Made by a program: the position numbers and the translations under genes. This document shows positions 9,181-21,830 of a stretch of DNA of 64,000 bases, piece after piece. The DNA comes from Erysipelotrichaceae bacterium (GTDB taxonomy: Bacteria > Bacillota_I > Bacilli_A > Erysipelotrichales > Erysipelotrichaceae). Location of the stretch: assembly GCA_017539025.1 (NCBI GenBank), contig JAFYHT010000034.1, positions 1 to 64,000 on the forward strand, read 5' to 3'. A model generated the notes under the pieces. It saw nothing but the letters and a program-made list of their open reading frames with translations. It was not told the origin of the DNA and did not search any database. How positions within the stretch are numbered: the stretch's first letter is position 1; the number at the start of each line of letters is the position of its first letter.

Positions 9181-12100
9181 TGTTTCACTTCCCTGTATCC
9201 ACCATCTATTATACTGTAAAGATAACAGTTTACCTTCTTATCACTGACAGAAGAAATATAATCACGATAACCATTGAGCTGTTCATCGTAATGTTCATCA
9301 TCGATATTCTTCGTCTTGTAGTCGATGATATCGAAGTGATCCTCATATTCCATCAGTAAGTCGATGAAGCCGTGCTTCCTTTCTCCATTCTCTTCATAGA
9401 TGAATTCGTATTCCTTATAAGGTCTTCCACTCTTCACATCCTTCATCAGATCAGATTCCATAAAGTTTCTGATCAGATGGACATAGCGTTCATCCACAAG
9501 GGAATAATCCGGATCCATGAAATTTAATGTCTCCAGATAGTAGTGCAGCTTCGTACCAAGTTCCATCTTTTCGATCGTTGATGGATCGATCAGACCTGCT
9601 TCCTTGGAGAAACGGGAACTCTCGATCTTTTCCGGTATGATCTTAACTATCTTTCTGTTTTCAATCTTTCTGTCACTTCCCTTGATCCTTGTATAGAGAT
9701 CCTGCTTCTTCGGATAACGATAATCCTTGGAGAAAGGATAGGCATACAGATCACAATCCCTGATAAAACCATTTCCATCGAGATCCTGATAGATGCTGTT
9801 CAACATATCCGCAAAATTTCTGTATCCGATCCTGAGATCAGGATCGATGACATCTCCATCTCCTGTCTCATCTTTCAAGGAAGCGATCATGATCATCTTT
9901 TCTTCACTTCTTGTCAAAGCGACATATAAAAGTCTCATCTTTTCACCGATGTCTTCTTTCAGGAAATCATCGACATACAAAGACTTTCTCAAAGACTGTT
10001 TCAGACCTCTTCCTTCGATATTCACCGGTGTGATGATACCCGCATCCTTTGAGAAAAGAAAACGGTCTCTAATATCACTCAGATTGAAATCCACATCCAG
10101 TGCCGGGAAGTAACAGATCTTGTACTGCAATCCCTTGGACTTATGGATATTGATGATACGGACCGCATCTTCACTGTCCTGATCGATGCGGTATGTGATG
10201 TCTCTTTCTTCCCCTGAATCAAAGATATTTTCCAGGTACCGGTTGAACATGCGATAGTCGTAGCTCACACCGTTCAGACTCTTACAAAGCTGGTAGAGAT
10301 AATCGATCTTGATCAGATTCTCTTTGACATCGCCGATCAGATAGATCTTTTCATAGACATCAAAAACAGAAATGATCTCATCCAGGATGGAAGTCAAAGA
10401 CAAGGCATAGGCATCATCTGCCAATGGCTTCAATGTCTGATAGATATCTGTTTCTCTGAAGCTTTCTTCCTTGAAGATCTCATAGATCTCTTCATCCTTC
10501 ATATTGACCAAGAAACTTCTCGCCAATGAAAGGAAGGCAAAACGGAAATCATAACCAAGATCATCTTCTTCGATCTTCTCCAGCAAGGCAAATACTGCCT
10601 TCAAAGCAGAGATCAGATCCGAATCGGACATCTTCTCATCCTTTTCGATCACACAAGGGATATTGTGATACGTCAGGATCTGCTTATAGAGATCAAAGTT
10701 GTTGGTGCGATCGACGATGATACAGAAATCACTATATCTCGCAGGGCGTACTTCCTCTTTATCTTTCACCAGGAAAGTACCGACTTTGTCTGAGATATCT
10801 TTCGCCATGATGAACGCTTCGATCTCGTGCTTGTTGAAAGAAGAAAGATCGACATCCGTTTCTTCAGGCAGATAATTGATGATCTCCAGATGGTTGTCCT
10901 GATCATCATATCTTCCATCTGTTCTGCCGGCTTCCATGTGATGGGATCTTCGATATTGACATCCGCCGATATCAAGATCCATCAGTCTGTCAAATACGAC
11001 ATTGACATCATCAATGATCTCTCTTCTGGAACGGAAGTTATGCGGTAAAATGATCAGTTCATCTTTTTCATCATCTTCATAATCCAGATACTTCTTCATG
11101 AAAAGTTTCGGATTGGCGTTTCGGAATCGATAGATCGACTGTTTCATATCGCCGACCATATAGACATTGTCTTTTGCGATCCTGCTGATGAATTCATCCT
11201 GCAGGTCGTTGGTATCCTGATACTCATCGATCAATATCTCATCAAATCCATCAGAGATCTCCTTTGCGATCTCAGGATGAAGGACGATCAGATCGATCGA
11301 CATGCGAAAGATATCCGCAAAATCATAAAACTTCTTTTCCGCCTTGAATGCAGAAACTCTTTCATCCAGCTGATCTGCCAGTCTCAAAAGACACAGATCA
11401 TAGCCGAGTGTCATCTGCGTTTCTTTTCTCAGTGTATCCTCATCGCTCAGACAGAGTTTCTTCAGTTTCTTGATCTCTTCACCTATCTGTTTCTTTACTT
11501 CAGAAACACCGCTGCCTTTCGGAAGTCTTTTTTTGGTGATCTCGATATTCAAAACTGCATCTCTGATCTGATCATAGGAAGACACATGAAACAGATCATC
11601 AAGCCCCATAAAGTATTCTTCCGTATTCTCAGCACCCCAGGCAAATTCTTCTGTCAGCTTACGGATCAATGAGATCCTATCTTTCACAAGGCAGGTATAT
11701 CTTTCAATATATCCGTTTATTGCATCTTTACTGTAGAAACGATCGGAATAATCCTTTATATAATCCTTACGTTCATAGATTGATGAAAGCTTGTAGTTGA
11801 GCTGTCTGATCAGATCCCTGATATTGGAGTCATCCTTGACACAGAAAGCATCGATGAGTTTCACAAAATCCAAGGATCTTCTTTCATATTCTTCTTCCAT
11901 GATCTGATCGAGGAGTTCTTCCTCTTCATTGGCCAGGATATTGGCATCGATGATCGCGATGTCCTGATCGATATTCAAAAGGTCATGATACTTCTTCACC
12001 AGGAACAGGGCATAGGCATCAAAAGTCATGATGAAAGAAGAATCGATCTTGTTGATCTGTTTCATCTTTTCTTCTTCGTTCGCAAAAAGACGATCCTCAT

Positions 12101-12323
12101 CCTTGACGATCTTTGTACGGATCCTGAACTTCATCTCAGCAGCTGCCTTGTTTGTGAAAGTCAATACCAGCAGGCGATCGATATCGATCTTGCGTTCTCC
12201 GACCAGTCTGTATACTCTTTCCGAAAGGACAGCTGTCTTGCCGCTGCCGGCACCGGCTGAAACCAGGATGTTGTGACCGAAATGTTCGATCGCTTTTTTC
12301 TGATACTCAGTCCACTGTGCCAT
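9177..12323 (-). CDS. addA: ATP-dependent helicase/nuclease AddA (RexA)
   Basis: The helicase-nuclease subunit of the AddAB complex, which processes double-strand breaks for RecA loading; about 1048 residues. UvrD-type motifs are in order: VSAGAGSGKT (Walker A, about 21-30), ILIDEYQDTND (Walker B), GDMKQSIYRFR, INIHKSKGLQY and LLYVALTRSEEK. The C-terminus has the RecB-like PD-(D/E)XK nuclease (GFIDLLMEY, then IIDYKTK). Two ATGs are adjacent (12326 and 12323); AAAGGAG is better spaced for the second. The 5' end overlaps addB by 17-20 bases, which indicates coupled translation. At about 1050 residues it is somewhat shorter than the B. subtilis protein. Confidence 0.95.
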   Translation of the reverse strand: MAQWTEYQKKAIEHFGHNILVSAGAGSGKTAVLSERVYRLVGERKIDIDRLLVLTFTNKAAAEMKFRIRTKIVKDEDRLFANEEEKMKQINKIDSSFIMTFDAYALFLVKKYHDLLNIDQDIAIIDANILANEEEELLDQIMEEEYERRSLDFVKLIDAFCVKDDSNIRDLIRQLNYKLSSIYERKDYIKDYSDRFYSKDAINGYIERYTCLVKDRISLIRKLTEEFAWGAENTEEYFMGLDDLFHVSSYDQIRDAVLNIEITKKRLPKGSGVSEVKKQIGEEIKKLKKLCLSDEDTLRKETQMTLGYDLCLLRLADQLDERVSAFKAEKKFYDFADIFRMSIDLIVLHPEIAKEISDGFDEILIDEYQDTNDLQDEFISRIAKDNVYMVGDMKQSIYRFRNANPKLFMKKYLDYEDDEKDELIILPHNFRSRREIIDDVNVVFDRLMDLDIGGCQYRRSHHMEAGRTDGRYDDQDNHLEIINYLPEETDVDLSSFNKHEIEAFIMAKDISDKVGTFLVKDKEEVRPARYSDFCIIVDRTNNFDLYKQILTYHNIPCVIEKDEKMSDSDLISALKAVFALLEKIEEDDLGYDFRFAFLSLARSFLVNMKDEEIYEIFKEESFRETDIYQTLKPLADDAYALSLTSILDEIISVFDVYEKIYLIGDVKENLIKIDYLYQLCKSLNGVSYDYRMFNRYLENIFDSGEERDITYRIDQDSEDAVRIINIHKSKGLQYKICYFPALDVDFNLSDIRDRFLFSKDAGIITPVNIEGRGLKQSLRKSLYVDDFLKEDIGEKMRLLYVALTRSEEKMIMIASLKDETGDGDVIDPDLRIGYRNFADMLNSIYQDLDGNGFIRDCDLYAYPFSKDYRYPKKQDLYTRIKGSDRKIENRKIVKIIPEKIESSRFSKEAGLIDPSTIEKMELGTKLHYYLETLNFMDPDYSLVDERYVHLIRNFMESDLMKDVKSGRPYKEYEFIYEENGERKHGFIDLLMEYEDHFDIIDYKTKNIDDEHYDEQLNGYRDYISSVSDKKVNCYLYSIIDGGYREVKQ

Positions 12324-14667
12324 CATCTTTCTCCTTTGTCGAGATACTCACAAGATCCCGATAACGCACATAACATAAGAAACGATACGGACAATATCCG
12401 CAGGATTCATTGACTCCGTCGATCTCTTTCGGATCAATCTTAAAGTCTCCTTCAAAGATGCGTCCTTTTGCCTTTTCGATCAGTCCTTCGACAGTACCCG
12501 TCATCTCATCGATCTCCTCATCGCTTACGATCGGACTGTTGGCATAATATGTTCCATCATTCTTGAAACGTAATCCCTTGATGTTCTTCGATCTACCTTC
12601 ATCGATACTCTGGTCGATGAAAGTGATCCTGTCGATATCCGCTGTCGTAAAACCTTCCAGCTTCATGGATTCTTCCTTGATCTGATCGCTGTCTTTTTCT
12701 TCATCGTAATTCAGATCAGAATTGATCAGATGCTGGAGATAGAAACCACCGAAGCAGATCGGTTTATCAAACGGATTGTCTTTCTTCAGAAGATACATGT
12801 AGGAAGGAAGCTGCAGACAAAGTCCATAAGGGATCAGCTTCTTCTTGATCTTGGCACTGTTGCCTGTTTTATAATCCACCACGTCGGCAACGACTTCATC
12901 CTTCCCCTCGTAATACATGACCTTATCGATGAAACCCTTGAACTCCAGTTTCTCATCAACAGAGATATGGAAGTCATTCTCACAGATCTGTTTATCAAGA
13001 CTCATGGAAGACTTCTGTCTTTCAATGATCCCGATATCCTTCCTTAATTCTTCCTTTACCTTTTCTACAAAGAAAAGATCCTTACCGGTATTGAAACCGG
13101 GATCGCTGTCTTTCAGTTTTTCAAAATTGTATTTGAAAGATCTTTCAAACTCAAAATCCTTTTCTCGATAGAGATCTTTTAAAACTTCATGACATAAAGT
13201 ACCGATCAGAGTATAGAAGGTATCTTCGTAATTGTTCAAACCAAGTATGTTTTCGATATAGTAAGCGAATGCGCATTTATAGAACTTATCCATACTGGAA
13301 TATGACAGCCTGATCTTTGAGATCTGATCGATCTGATCTTCACTTAGACCCTTGAAACGGTTGTCATAGTTTCCATATGGGATATCGCTGTGATTGTGAT
13401 ACAAAGCTCCCAGATCCTCATCAACTTCGTTGTAGCGATAGAAGTGATCCAGCAGGTATCCGCACTTGAGCCTGTTATACAGTTTTGAATGATCCAGGTC
13501 TTTTTGAGGATCGATCTTTTCGTATTCGTTTTCAAAATACAGATTGGAGAATTCATATGTATTAAACGGACTCTTTTTGGAGTAAGAAATATATAGATGA
13601 TCAATATTTGAAAGATAAGCTCTGACATTCCTTCTGATCAGCGCATTCTTCGTTTCACAATCACTGACATTCACCAAAGGTGCGATCGAATCCGTGATAT
13701 AGTCGGTATCTCTTTTCAATACAGGGAAGCCGTCATTGAAACCGATCAGGAAGACATGATCTCCTTCTTCATAAGAGGTATAGAGATCATCACAGCTGAC
13801 CACATTGCGATATTCATTTCGATCGATCTTTCCTTTATTCAGATCTTCGATGAGGAATGTCTTTACATCTTTGAGATCATATTCCGGATAGCGGTTGATG
13901 ATATCGATCAGTTTCTGACCGATCTCGCCTTTTTCTTTCAGATACTCATAGATCTCTTCTTTGGAATAAGTATCTATCATATCCAGGAATTCATTTGCCA
14001 AAGAAGTGCCGGATAATACATCGTCATCCTTCAGATCGATGAGGAAGCCATAGTACTCATTGAATCGCTTGAAGTAGGAACGATAGTCATCCGCTGCGTT
14101 CATCACATGGATATGATTGATGTCTTCTCCGTTTTCCAGAAGATCTGAGATCGCATCATAGAGATAAAGTACTTCCTCTTCAATCTCTTCAAAACAGGAT
14201 ATCTGATACTTCTTTTCCTTCTTCTCATAAGGAATGATCGTACCATTAATGATCCTTGTATCTTCTTCTAGAAGCTGCCCATATCCGATCACAAAGATCT
14301 TACGATCATTGATCGAAGGAAGAAAGAAAGGATCATAGATCAGTAATCCCTTCTCATCCAGCTCCTTTTTATATGAAACCAGTCGGTCCAGCTTCTCATT
14401 GTGATAGATCCTTCCATCTTCTACAAGATAGAGACGATCCAGTATTTCTTTTGCGTTGGATATGCTTAAGCCACGTGTCTCATTCAGATATCTGATCGCC
14501 TTGAAATCATAATCAAAATAATACTTCTTCCTGTATTCACTCAAAGACATGAACTTAAGATCAACGATCTTTTTCTCCTTGTAAAGATCCTCCAGGATGC
14601 TTCTTTTATACGCATCCGGACAGATGATGAGAGAATGATCGAACTGTTCTATATCAAAATGTATCAT
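12307..14667 (-). CDS. addB: AddB/RexB subunit of the AddAB helicase-nuclease, short form
   Basis: A 786-residue partner of AddA. The C-terminal half carries the second PD-(D/E)XK nuclease (FKGFIDKVMYY, then VVDYKTGN). Four cysteines typical of the AddB iron-sulfur clasp are split between KCAFAYY (about residue 470) and CGYCPYRFLC near the end. The N-terminal helicase-like region has no Walker A P-loop, unlike B. subtilis AddB, and the protein is about 380 residues shorter than that enzyme. It is therefore closest to the RexB-like short form. I prefer the ATG at 14667. The ATG at 14676 overlaps a perfect TATAAT, and neither has a Shine-Dalgarno. Confidence 0.88.
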   Translation of the reverse strand: MIHFDIEQFDHSLIICPDAYKRSILEDLYKEKKIVDLKFMSLSEYRKKYYFDYDFKAIRYLNETRGLSISNAKEILDRLYLVEDGRIYHNEKLDRLVSYKKELDEKGLLIYDPFFLPSINDRKIFVIGYGQLLEEDTRIINGTIIPYEKKEKKYQISCFEEIEEEVLYLYDAISDLLENGEDINHIHVMNAADDYRSYFKRFNEYYGFLIDLKDDDVLSGTSLANEFLDMIDTYSKEEIYEYLKEKGEIGQKLIDIINRYPEYDLKDVKTFLIEDLNKGKIDRNEYRNVVSCDDLYTSYEEGDHVFLIGFNDGFPVLKRDTDYITDSIAPLVNVSDCETKNALIRRNVRAYLSNIDHLYISYSKKSPFNTYEFSNLYFENEYEKIDPQKDLDHSKLYNRLKCGYLLDHFYRYNEVDEDLGALYHNHSDIPYGNYDNRFKGLSEDQIDQISKIRLSYSSMDKFYKCAFAYYIENILGLNNYEDTFYTLIGTLCHEVLKDLYREKDFEFERSFKYNFEKLKDSDPGFNTGKDLFFVEKVKEELRKDIGIIERQKSSMSLDKQICENDFHISVDEKLEFKGFIDKVMYYEGKDEVVADVVDYKTGNSAKIKKKLIPYGLCLQLPSYMYLLKKDNPFDKPICFGGFYLQHLINSDLNYDEEKDSDQIKEESMKLEGFTTADIDRITFIDQSIDEGRSKNIKGLRFKNDGTYYANSPIVSDEEIDEMTGTVEGLIEKAKGRIFEGDFKIDPKEIDGVNESCGYCPYRFLCYVRYRDLVSISTKEKDDGTVD

Positions 14668-14674
14668 TACTATC

Positions 14675-14680
14675 ATTATA
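14675..14680 (-). promoter_or_regulatory. -10 box of the addBA operon
   Basis: A perfect TATAAT on the minus strand ends 7 bases before the ATG at 14667. The predicted transcription start is at or one base before that ATG. No clear -35 was found. Confidence 0.5.
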
Positions 14681-14780
14681 GAATAATCACATACAAAAAA
14701 CCTGCCAGCGAATCATGTGTTCTCATGAAGTTTTTTGTTGACATAATTCCATAGAGTACACCTTGTGAGGTATTTTTCAA

Positions 14781-14815
14781 TTAAAACAAAAAGCGGACCC
14801 TATGTACTATCCGCT
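14781..14815 (-). terminator. Terminator after the first 6-phospho-beta-glucosidase gene
   Basis: Minus-strand AGCGGA and TCCGCT (14792-14815) close a 12-base loop and are followed by TTTTTGTTTT. Confidence 0.7.
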
Positions 14816-14841
14816 CTTTAAGAATTGTAAATAATGACAAA

Positions 14842-17762
<2,921 letters not shown>

Positions 17763-17875
17763 CACTTTTTCCTCCTTGTGATCTTTTGACAATTTCATTG
17801 TATGGGAAAGTAAATATTATGAAAATGATTTATATTTTATATATAATATTAGTAGATTTAATATTTGGAGGACAT
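17763..17875. promoter_or_regulatory. Divergent promoter region between EIIBC and LysR genes
   Basis: This 113-base AT-rich spacer contains TATATAATATT with a plausible plus-strand -10 and AATATT repeated on either side of AGTAGATTT. A minus-strand TTTCAT-16-TACAAT is a weak candidate permease promoter. This is the expected place for LysR binding; no T-N11-A box is certain. Confidence 0.4.
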
Positions 17876-18781
17876 ATGGAATTTGATGATGTAAGTACAT
17901 TTCTACAGATCGTAAACGACGGAAATATCGCACTGGCAGCCCGCAATCTTTTTATCACGCAAGGCACTGTTTCACTTAGATTAAAAAGACTGGAAGAAGA
18001 GTTAGGAGTAATGCTTTTATATCGTCAGAAAGGCATTAAAAAAGCAGAACTGACCTCTGAGGGAGAACAGTTTCTGCCGATCGCCAAACAATGGATCACT
18101 CTCAATCAACAGGCCCTGGGGATCAAAGATCAGCAGTCCTTTTATGAATTAAGGATTTCCTCCAATGTATCAAATAATCTTTATTTCCTGTCTTACTTCT
18201 TTCCCTATTTTTCAAAGATGCATCCGGAAATAAAGCTGTATCTTCAGACCGAACACTCTTATGAGACCCACCAGCTGATCCAGAATCAGAACATCGACCT
18301 GGGCTTCACCAATTCCCTGCACAATTTTTCCTATGTATCCTCAAAACCTATCTGGAGCGAAGACATGGTGATCATCGTGCACGAAGATGATCCTTTCCTT
18401 AAAACAAGAGACCTGAAAGACCTGAATGTCAATAACGAGATCCACAGCACCATGCCATCCTTTTTTCAGGACTGGTATCATCTGCATTTTCCATCGGAAA
18501 AACCATTTGTAACGATCGGAGACATCACTCTTCTTGATCAGTATCTGCTCTATCCGGACACTTGGGCACTCGTCTCAGAAAATGTTGCGGATTCCTTATG
18601 CATGAAATATCACAGACTCGTCAAAGTCCCATTCAGAAAAGATGAACCACCCAAAAGAACGACCTATATGCTCAGATACAAAACAGAAAGACCCTGGATC
18701 GATAAAACAGCTGATATCTTTATCAGTGAACTGATCTCATTTGCGAAAGAATATCCAGCATTACACATCATCGAACTGTGA
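17876..18781 (+). CDS. LysR family transcriptional regulator
   Basis: A 301-residue regulator. The N-terminal winged helix-turn-helix (about 1-60) includes FLQIVNDGNIALAARNLFITQGTVSLRLKRLEEELGVML. The remainder is a periplasmic-binding-like effector domain. I chose the ATG at 17876 because GGAGG sits 4 bases ahead. It is transcribed away from the EIIBC/6-phospho-beta-glucosidase operon, which it most likely controls. Operons of this kind are more often regulated by BglG-type antiterminators or RpiR/GntR proteins, so a LysR partner is less usual. The effector is unknown. Confidence 0.9.
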   Translation: MEFDDVSTFLQIVNDGNIALAARNLFITQGTVSLRLKRLEEELGVMLLYRQKGIKKAELTSEGEQFLPIAKQWITLNQQALGIKDQQSFYELRISSNVSNNLYFLSYFFPYFSKMHPEIKLYLQTEHSYETHQLIQNQNIDLGFTNSLHNFSYVSSKPIWSEDMVIIVHEDDPFLKTRDLKDLNVNNEIHSTMPSFFQDWYHLHFPSEKPFVTIGDITLLDQYLLYPDTWALVSENVADSLCMKYHRLVKVPFRKDEPPKRTTYMLRYKTERPWIDKTADIFISELISFAKEYPALHIIEL

Positions 18782-18794
18782 TATCGTTTTTTCA

Positions 18795-18966
18795 ATAGCC
18801 TACACCCTATTGAGGGATTCAAAAAACACCTCATTAGGGTCTGTATTCTCATTTATGAGTGAAAAATCCCTCAAAAATAAAATTTTGGATCATATGAGGT
18901 GTTCTGCTTTCTGTTTTACCTTTTTTAATTACACAAAGGTACGTTTTTCAACAGACAATAGGCTAT
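18795..18966. repeat. 172-bp element of nested inverted repeats
   Basis: The non-coding space after the LysR gene holds several perfect inverted pairs: ATAGCCTA (18795-18802) with TAGGCTAT (18959-18966); ACCCTA (18804-18809) with TAGGGT (18835-18840); TTGAGGGATT (18810-18819) with AATCCCTCAA (18865-18874); AACACCTCAT (18825-18834) with ATGAGGTGTT (18894-18903). A small CTCAT/ATGAG hairpin lies inside. The middle pairs interleave, so not all can form at once. No transposase or gene is present. Confidence 0.6.
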
Positions 18967-19033
18967 GAACTATCTAAAAATACTTGTGATATCAACAAAT
19001 AAGAATTATCTGAATCAGAAACAATCGTTCTTC

Positions 19034-21703
19034 TCAGTTCCTCTTGATCTTACAATCAAAACTGTAATTACCGGATCCTTTTTCAAAGGTTGTTTTGTCC
19101 GGCAATACGATTTTTGCCGTAGTGCATGGAGGAACATCAACTTGCATATGGAAAGTATCGCCGCTTATCTTCCATTCGCAGGATATTTTTCCATATTCAG
19201 AATCAAATGTTCTGTTTGCGGAAGTGATCCTTGGATCAATAATCGGTTCAATCTTAAAGGAACGATAGCCTGCTTCCAAAGCTACAATTCCTCCGATGTT
19301 TCTGAACATCCAGTCATCGACGCACCCGAACGCATAATGATTCAAGCTGACAACCATTGGGGATCCGTCTTCGTTTGTTGTGATCCAGCTTTCCCAGATT
19401 GTTGTTGCGCCGTTTTCTACTTCATATAGCCAAGACGGACATCTTGTCTGAAACAGAAGATCATACGCTTTATCTGCGTGTCCGTTTTCGCAAAGTGTAT
19501 CAAGAATCACCGGTGTGCCCAGAAATCCTGTATCAAGACAGCCGTTATTTTCCTCGATTTTCTTTAGTACTGTATTTGTAAACTGCTTTCTCAGTCTTTC
19601 AGGAACCAGCCCGTAGTGCAATGGAATGACATAGGCTCCCATCGCTTCTACCGGCATATTCCCATCTTCAGAAATGACTCCTTTCACAAAAGCATCTTTC
19701 ATCTTTTCTGCCATTGGCCCATAGTATTCTTTATCTGTTTTTTTGCCGAGTATATCTGCAATTCTGGCAAAATTGTTCATCGCAAGATAAGCGTATGTTT
19801 CCGGAACATACTTCTTTCCGTCATTCATGCTATCTGTCATGCTTTTGGTATCCGTCAATCCGTTCTTTGTCTTGCTTGGAATCAGCCATTCTCCATAATG
19901 GAATCCGGTATTCCAGAGATACTGATCGATTTCTTTGGCAATCTTTTTATTTCCGCGATATTTCTTTGCAGTAGCTATGATGAAATCACACCATTTCTTC
20001 ATCGTCTCATACATCTGCTCCAAAACGATCGTATTTCCCGTCTGTTCATACATTGCCAGCGGTACCAGGATGCACGCATCACCCCATCCCGCCACGCCGG
20101 CTTCCCCTTTAAATCCTCCCATAGCACTAAGAAGAAAATCGAGATTCTTATAGCTGACATTATTGGGAACAACCATAGGAACTGCTCCCTTTTTACTTTG
20201 ATCTGCCACAACGCTGCGCAGCCATCCGGTTAACAGTCCTGTAGTATCTTCGTTTTGCAAAGATGTCGCCGCATAGATACCGATATCTCCGGTCCAGCCT
20301 GCTTTTTCTCTTTGCGGACAGTCTGTTGGAATCGACAACATGTTGGAACGCTGAGACCACAGCGTATTTTCATAGAGACGATTCAGCCTTTCATCACTGC
20401 ATTCAAATGTTCCTGCAACCTTTTTATCCGTAGACATGGCTACAGCGATAAAATCATCGAGATTCACCCGTTCAAGTCCACTGATCCTGACATAACGGAA
20501 ACCATGGAATGAGAATTTAGCTTCATAAACGGCTTTCTGACCATCGGAAATATATTCAACTTTCTGATCGCATCCTCCCCCAATCCCTTTTGTACCTAAT
20601 ATGTTGTTGAAATAGTTGCCGTCTTTGTCCGGAATTTCAAAATGATCCAGAGTCAATTTGGTTCCTGCCGGAACATCTATATTGAACCGCACATGTCCCG
20701 CCAGGTTCTGACCGAAGTCTATGATCCTTTCACCTTTTGGTGAGATATATGTCTTTTGAGCTTTTACTTCTTTGACGGCTCTGACCGGTTCCTGCAGCTG
20801 TGCTTTCAGCACGTGTGACTGATTTACAGAAACTTTTGCCTTTTTCCATAGACTGTCGTCAAAATCCGGCGTATCCCATCCGGGGATTTCTTTATTTGCA
20901 TCATATGCTTCTCCGGCAAACAGATCTGCATAAAGAACCGCTCCTTTTCCGGTCTTCTCCGATCCATCTGAATAAACAATCTGTTTTGTGCCATCTTCCA
21001 GCTTTATTTCCAACTGATAGAATATAGCATGAGGCATCTTTGCAGTCTTCTTGTTCATTGTGGTAATCGGACAGAAATACCATCCATCTGCCACATACAT
21101 TCCCAGAGCGTTTTCACCCTGTCGGATCAGATCGCTTACATTATATGTCTGATAATTAATGAAATGATCGTAAGATGTATACTCCGGTGCAAAAGATCTG
21201 TCATCAACTCTTTTTCCGTTGAGACTGGCTTCATAAATACCAAGACAGCTTGCATACAGTCTGGCACTGACAACTTTCTGGTCAACATTGAAGGTTCTCC
21301 TGAATAACGTCGGAGCGGGCTGATTGCCAAAACCCTTCTTTCTCTTTTTGTTTTTCTCATCCGCCTCAACCCAAAGAGCCTTCATTTCTTTCTGATCGAA
21401 AAAAGCAGTTTCAAAGAATGAAGAAATCTCGTCTTTATCATCATGGTTATCAGTTACGCTTACTGTAACATCATACCTGGTGCATGATTTCAGCTTTTTC
21501 CCCTGATATGGAATAAATGTCGTCTGTTCCGACGCAATTACACCGCTATCCCAAAGGATCTCGCTCTTATCGGAAACAACGATCCGATATGATGCCTGTT
21601 TCGTGTTCTCCTTTTCACTTTTGATTTTCCAGGAAAAATACGGATTTTCATCAAGGCCAAGCATTTCATGTGTGTGATTTGTCTTAAGATCATAAATTCT
21701 CAT
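19034..21703 (-). CDS. Alpha-L-rhamnosidase, GH78
   Basis: An 889-residue inverting GH78 enzyme releasing terminal L-rhamnose from plant glycosides or polysaccharides. Domain order follows the family: N-terminal beta domain (about 1-110), the carbohydrate-binding-like N domain with RLYASCLGIYEASLNGKRV (about 150-300), a linking beta domain (IDFGQNLAGHVRF), then the (alpha/alpha)6 barrel starting near SIPTDCPQREKAGWTGD. The barrel has the conserved TTIWESW and LNHYAFGCVDDW segments, and a C-terminal beta domain follows. There is no signal peptide, so substrate must enter the cell. AAGGAGG precedes the ATG. A divergent AraC regulator lies 127 bases away. Confidence 0.95.
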   Translation of the reverse strand: MRIYDLKTNHTHEMLGLDENPYFSWKIKSEKENTKQASYRIVVSDKSEILWDSGVIASEQTTFIPYQGKKLKSCTRYDVTVSVTDNHDDKDEISSFFETAFFDQKEMKALWVEADEKNKKRKKGFGNQPAPTLFRRTFNVDQKVVSARLYASCLGIYEASLNGKRVDDRSFAPEYTSYDHFINYQTYNVSDLIRQGENALGMYVADGWYFCPITTMNKKTAKMPHAIFYQLEIKLEDGTKQIVYSDGSEKTGKGAVLYADLFAGEAYDANKEIPGWDTPDFDDSLWKKAKVSVNQSHVLKAQLQEPVRAVKEVKAQKTYISPKGERIIDFGQNLAGHVRFNIDVPAGTKLTLDHFEIPDKDGNYFNNILGTKGIGGGCDQKVEYISDGQKAVYEAKFSFHGFRYVRISGLERVNLDDFIAVAMSTDKKVAGTFECSDERLNRLYENTLWSQRSNMLSIPTDCPQREKAGWTGDIGIYAATSLQNEDTTGLLTGWLRSVVADQSKKGAVPMVVPNNVSYKNLDFLLSAMGGFKGEAGVAGWGDACILVPLAMYEQTGNTIVLEQMYETMKKWCDFIIATAKKYRGNKKIAKEIDQYLWNTGFHYGEWLIPSKTKNGLTDTKSMTDSMNDGKKYVPETYAYLAMNNFARIADILGKKTDKEYYGPMAEKMKDAFVKGVISEDGNMPVEAMGAYVIPLHYGLVPERLRKQFTNTVLKKIEENNGCLDTGFLGTPVILDTLCENGHADKAYDLLFQTRCPSWLYEVENGATTIWESWITTNEDGSPMVVSLNHYAFGCVDDWMFRNIGGIVALEAGYRSFKIEPIIDPRITSANRTFDSEYGKISCEWKISGDTFHMQVDVPPCTTAKIVLPDKTTFEKGSGNYSFDCKIKRN

Positions 21704-21723
21704 AATTTCCTCCTTTATTGCAC

Positions 21724-21760
21724 TATATTGCTTGTATATTTCTTGTACAATTACATTATA
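21724..21760. promoter_or_regulatory. Tandem 11-bp repeats and -10 box in the GH78/AraC spacer
   Basis: TATATTGCTTG (21724-21734) and TATATTTCTTG (21735-21745) are adjacent 11-bp direct repeats. A minus-strand TATAAT (21755-21760) serves the rhamnosidase gene, which places the repeats in its early transcribed region. They are a candidate operator for the neighbouring AraC protein. Confidence 0.45.
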
Positions 21761-21830
21761 GAAACGAATTTAAAGTCAGAAAATGCACTGAATTGCTGAA
21801 TAACTTGCATTATCTTGCGGAGGTAATAGG

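Noticed and set aside
18795..18966. A complete insertion sequence
   Set aside because: No transposase frame fits between the outer inverted repeats and no clear target duplication is seen.
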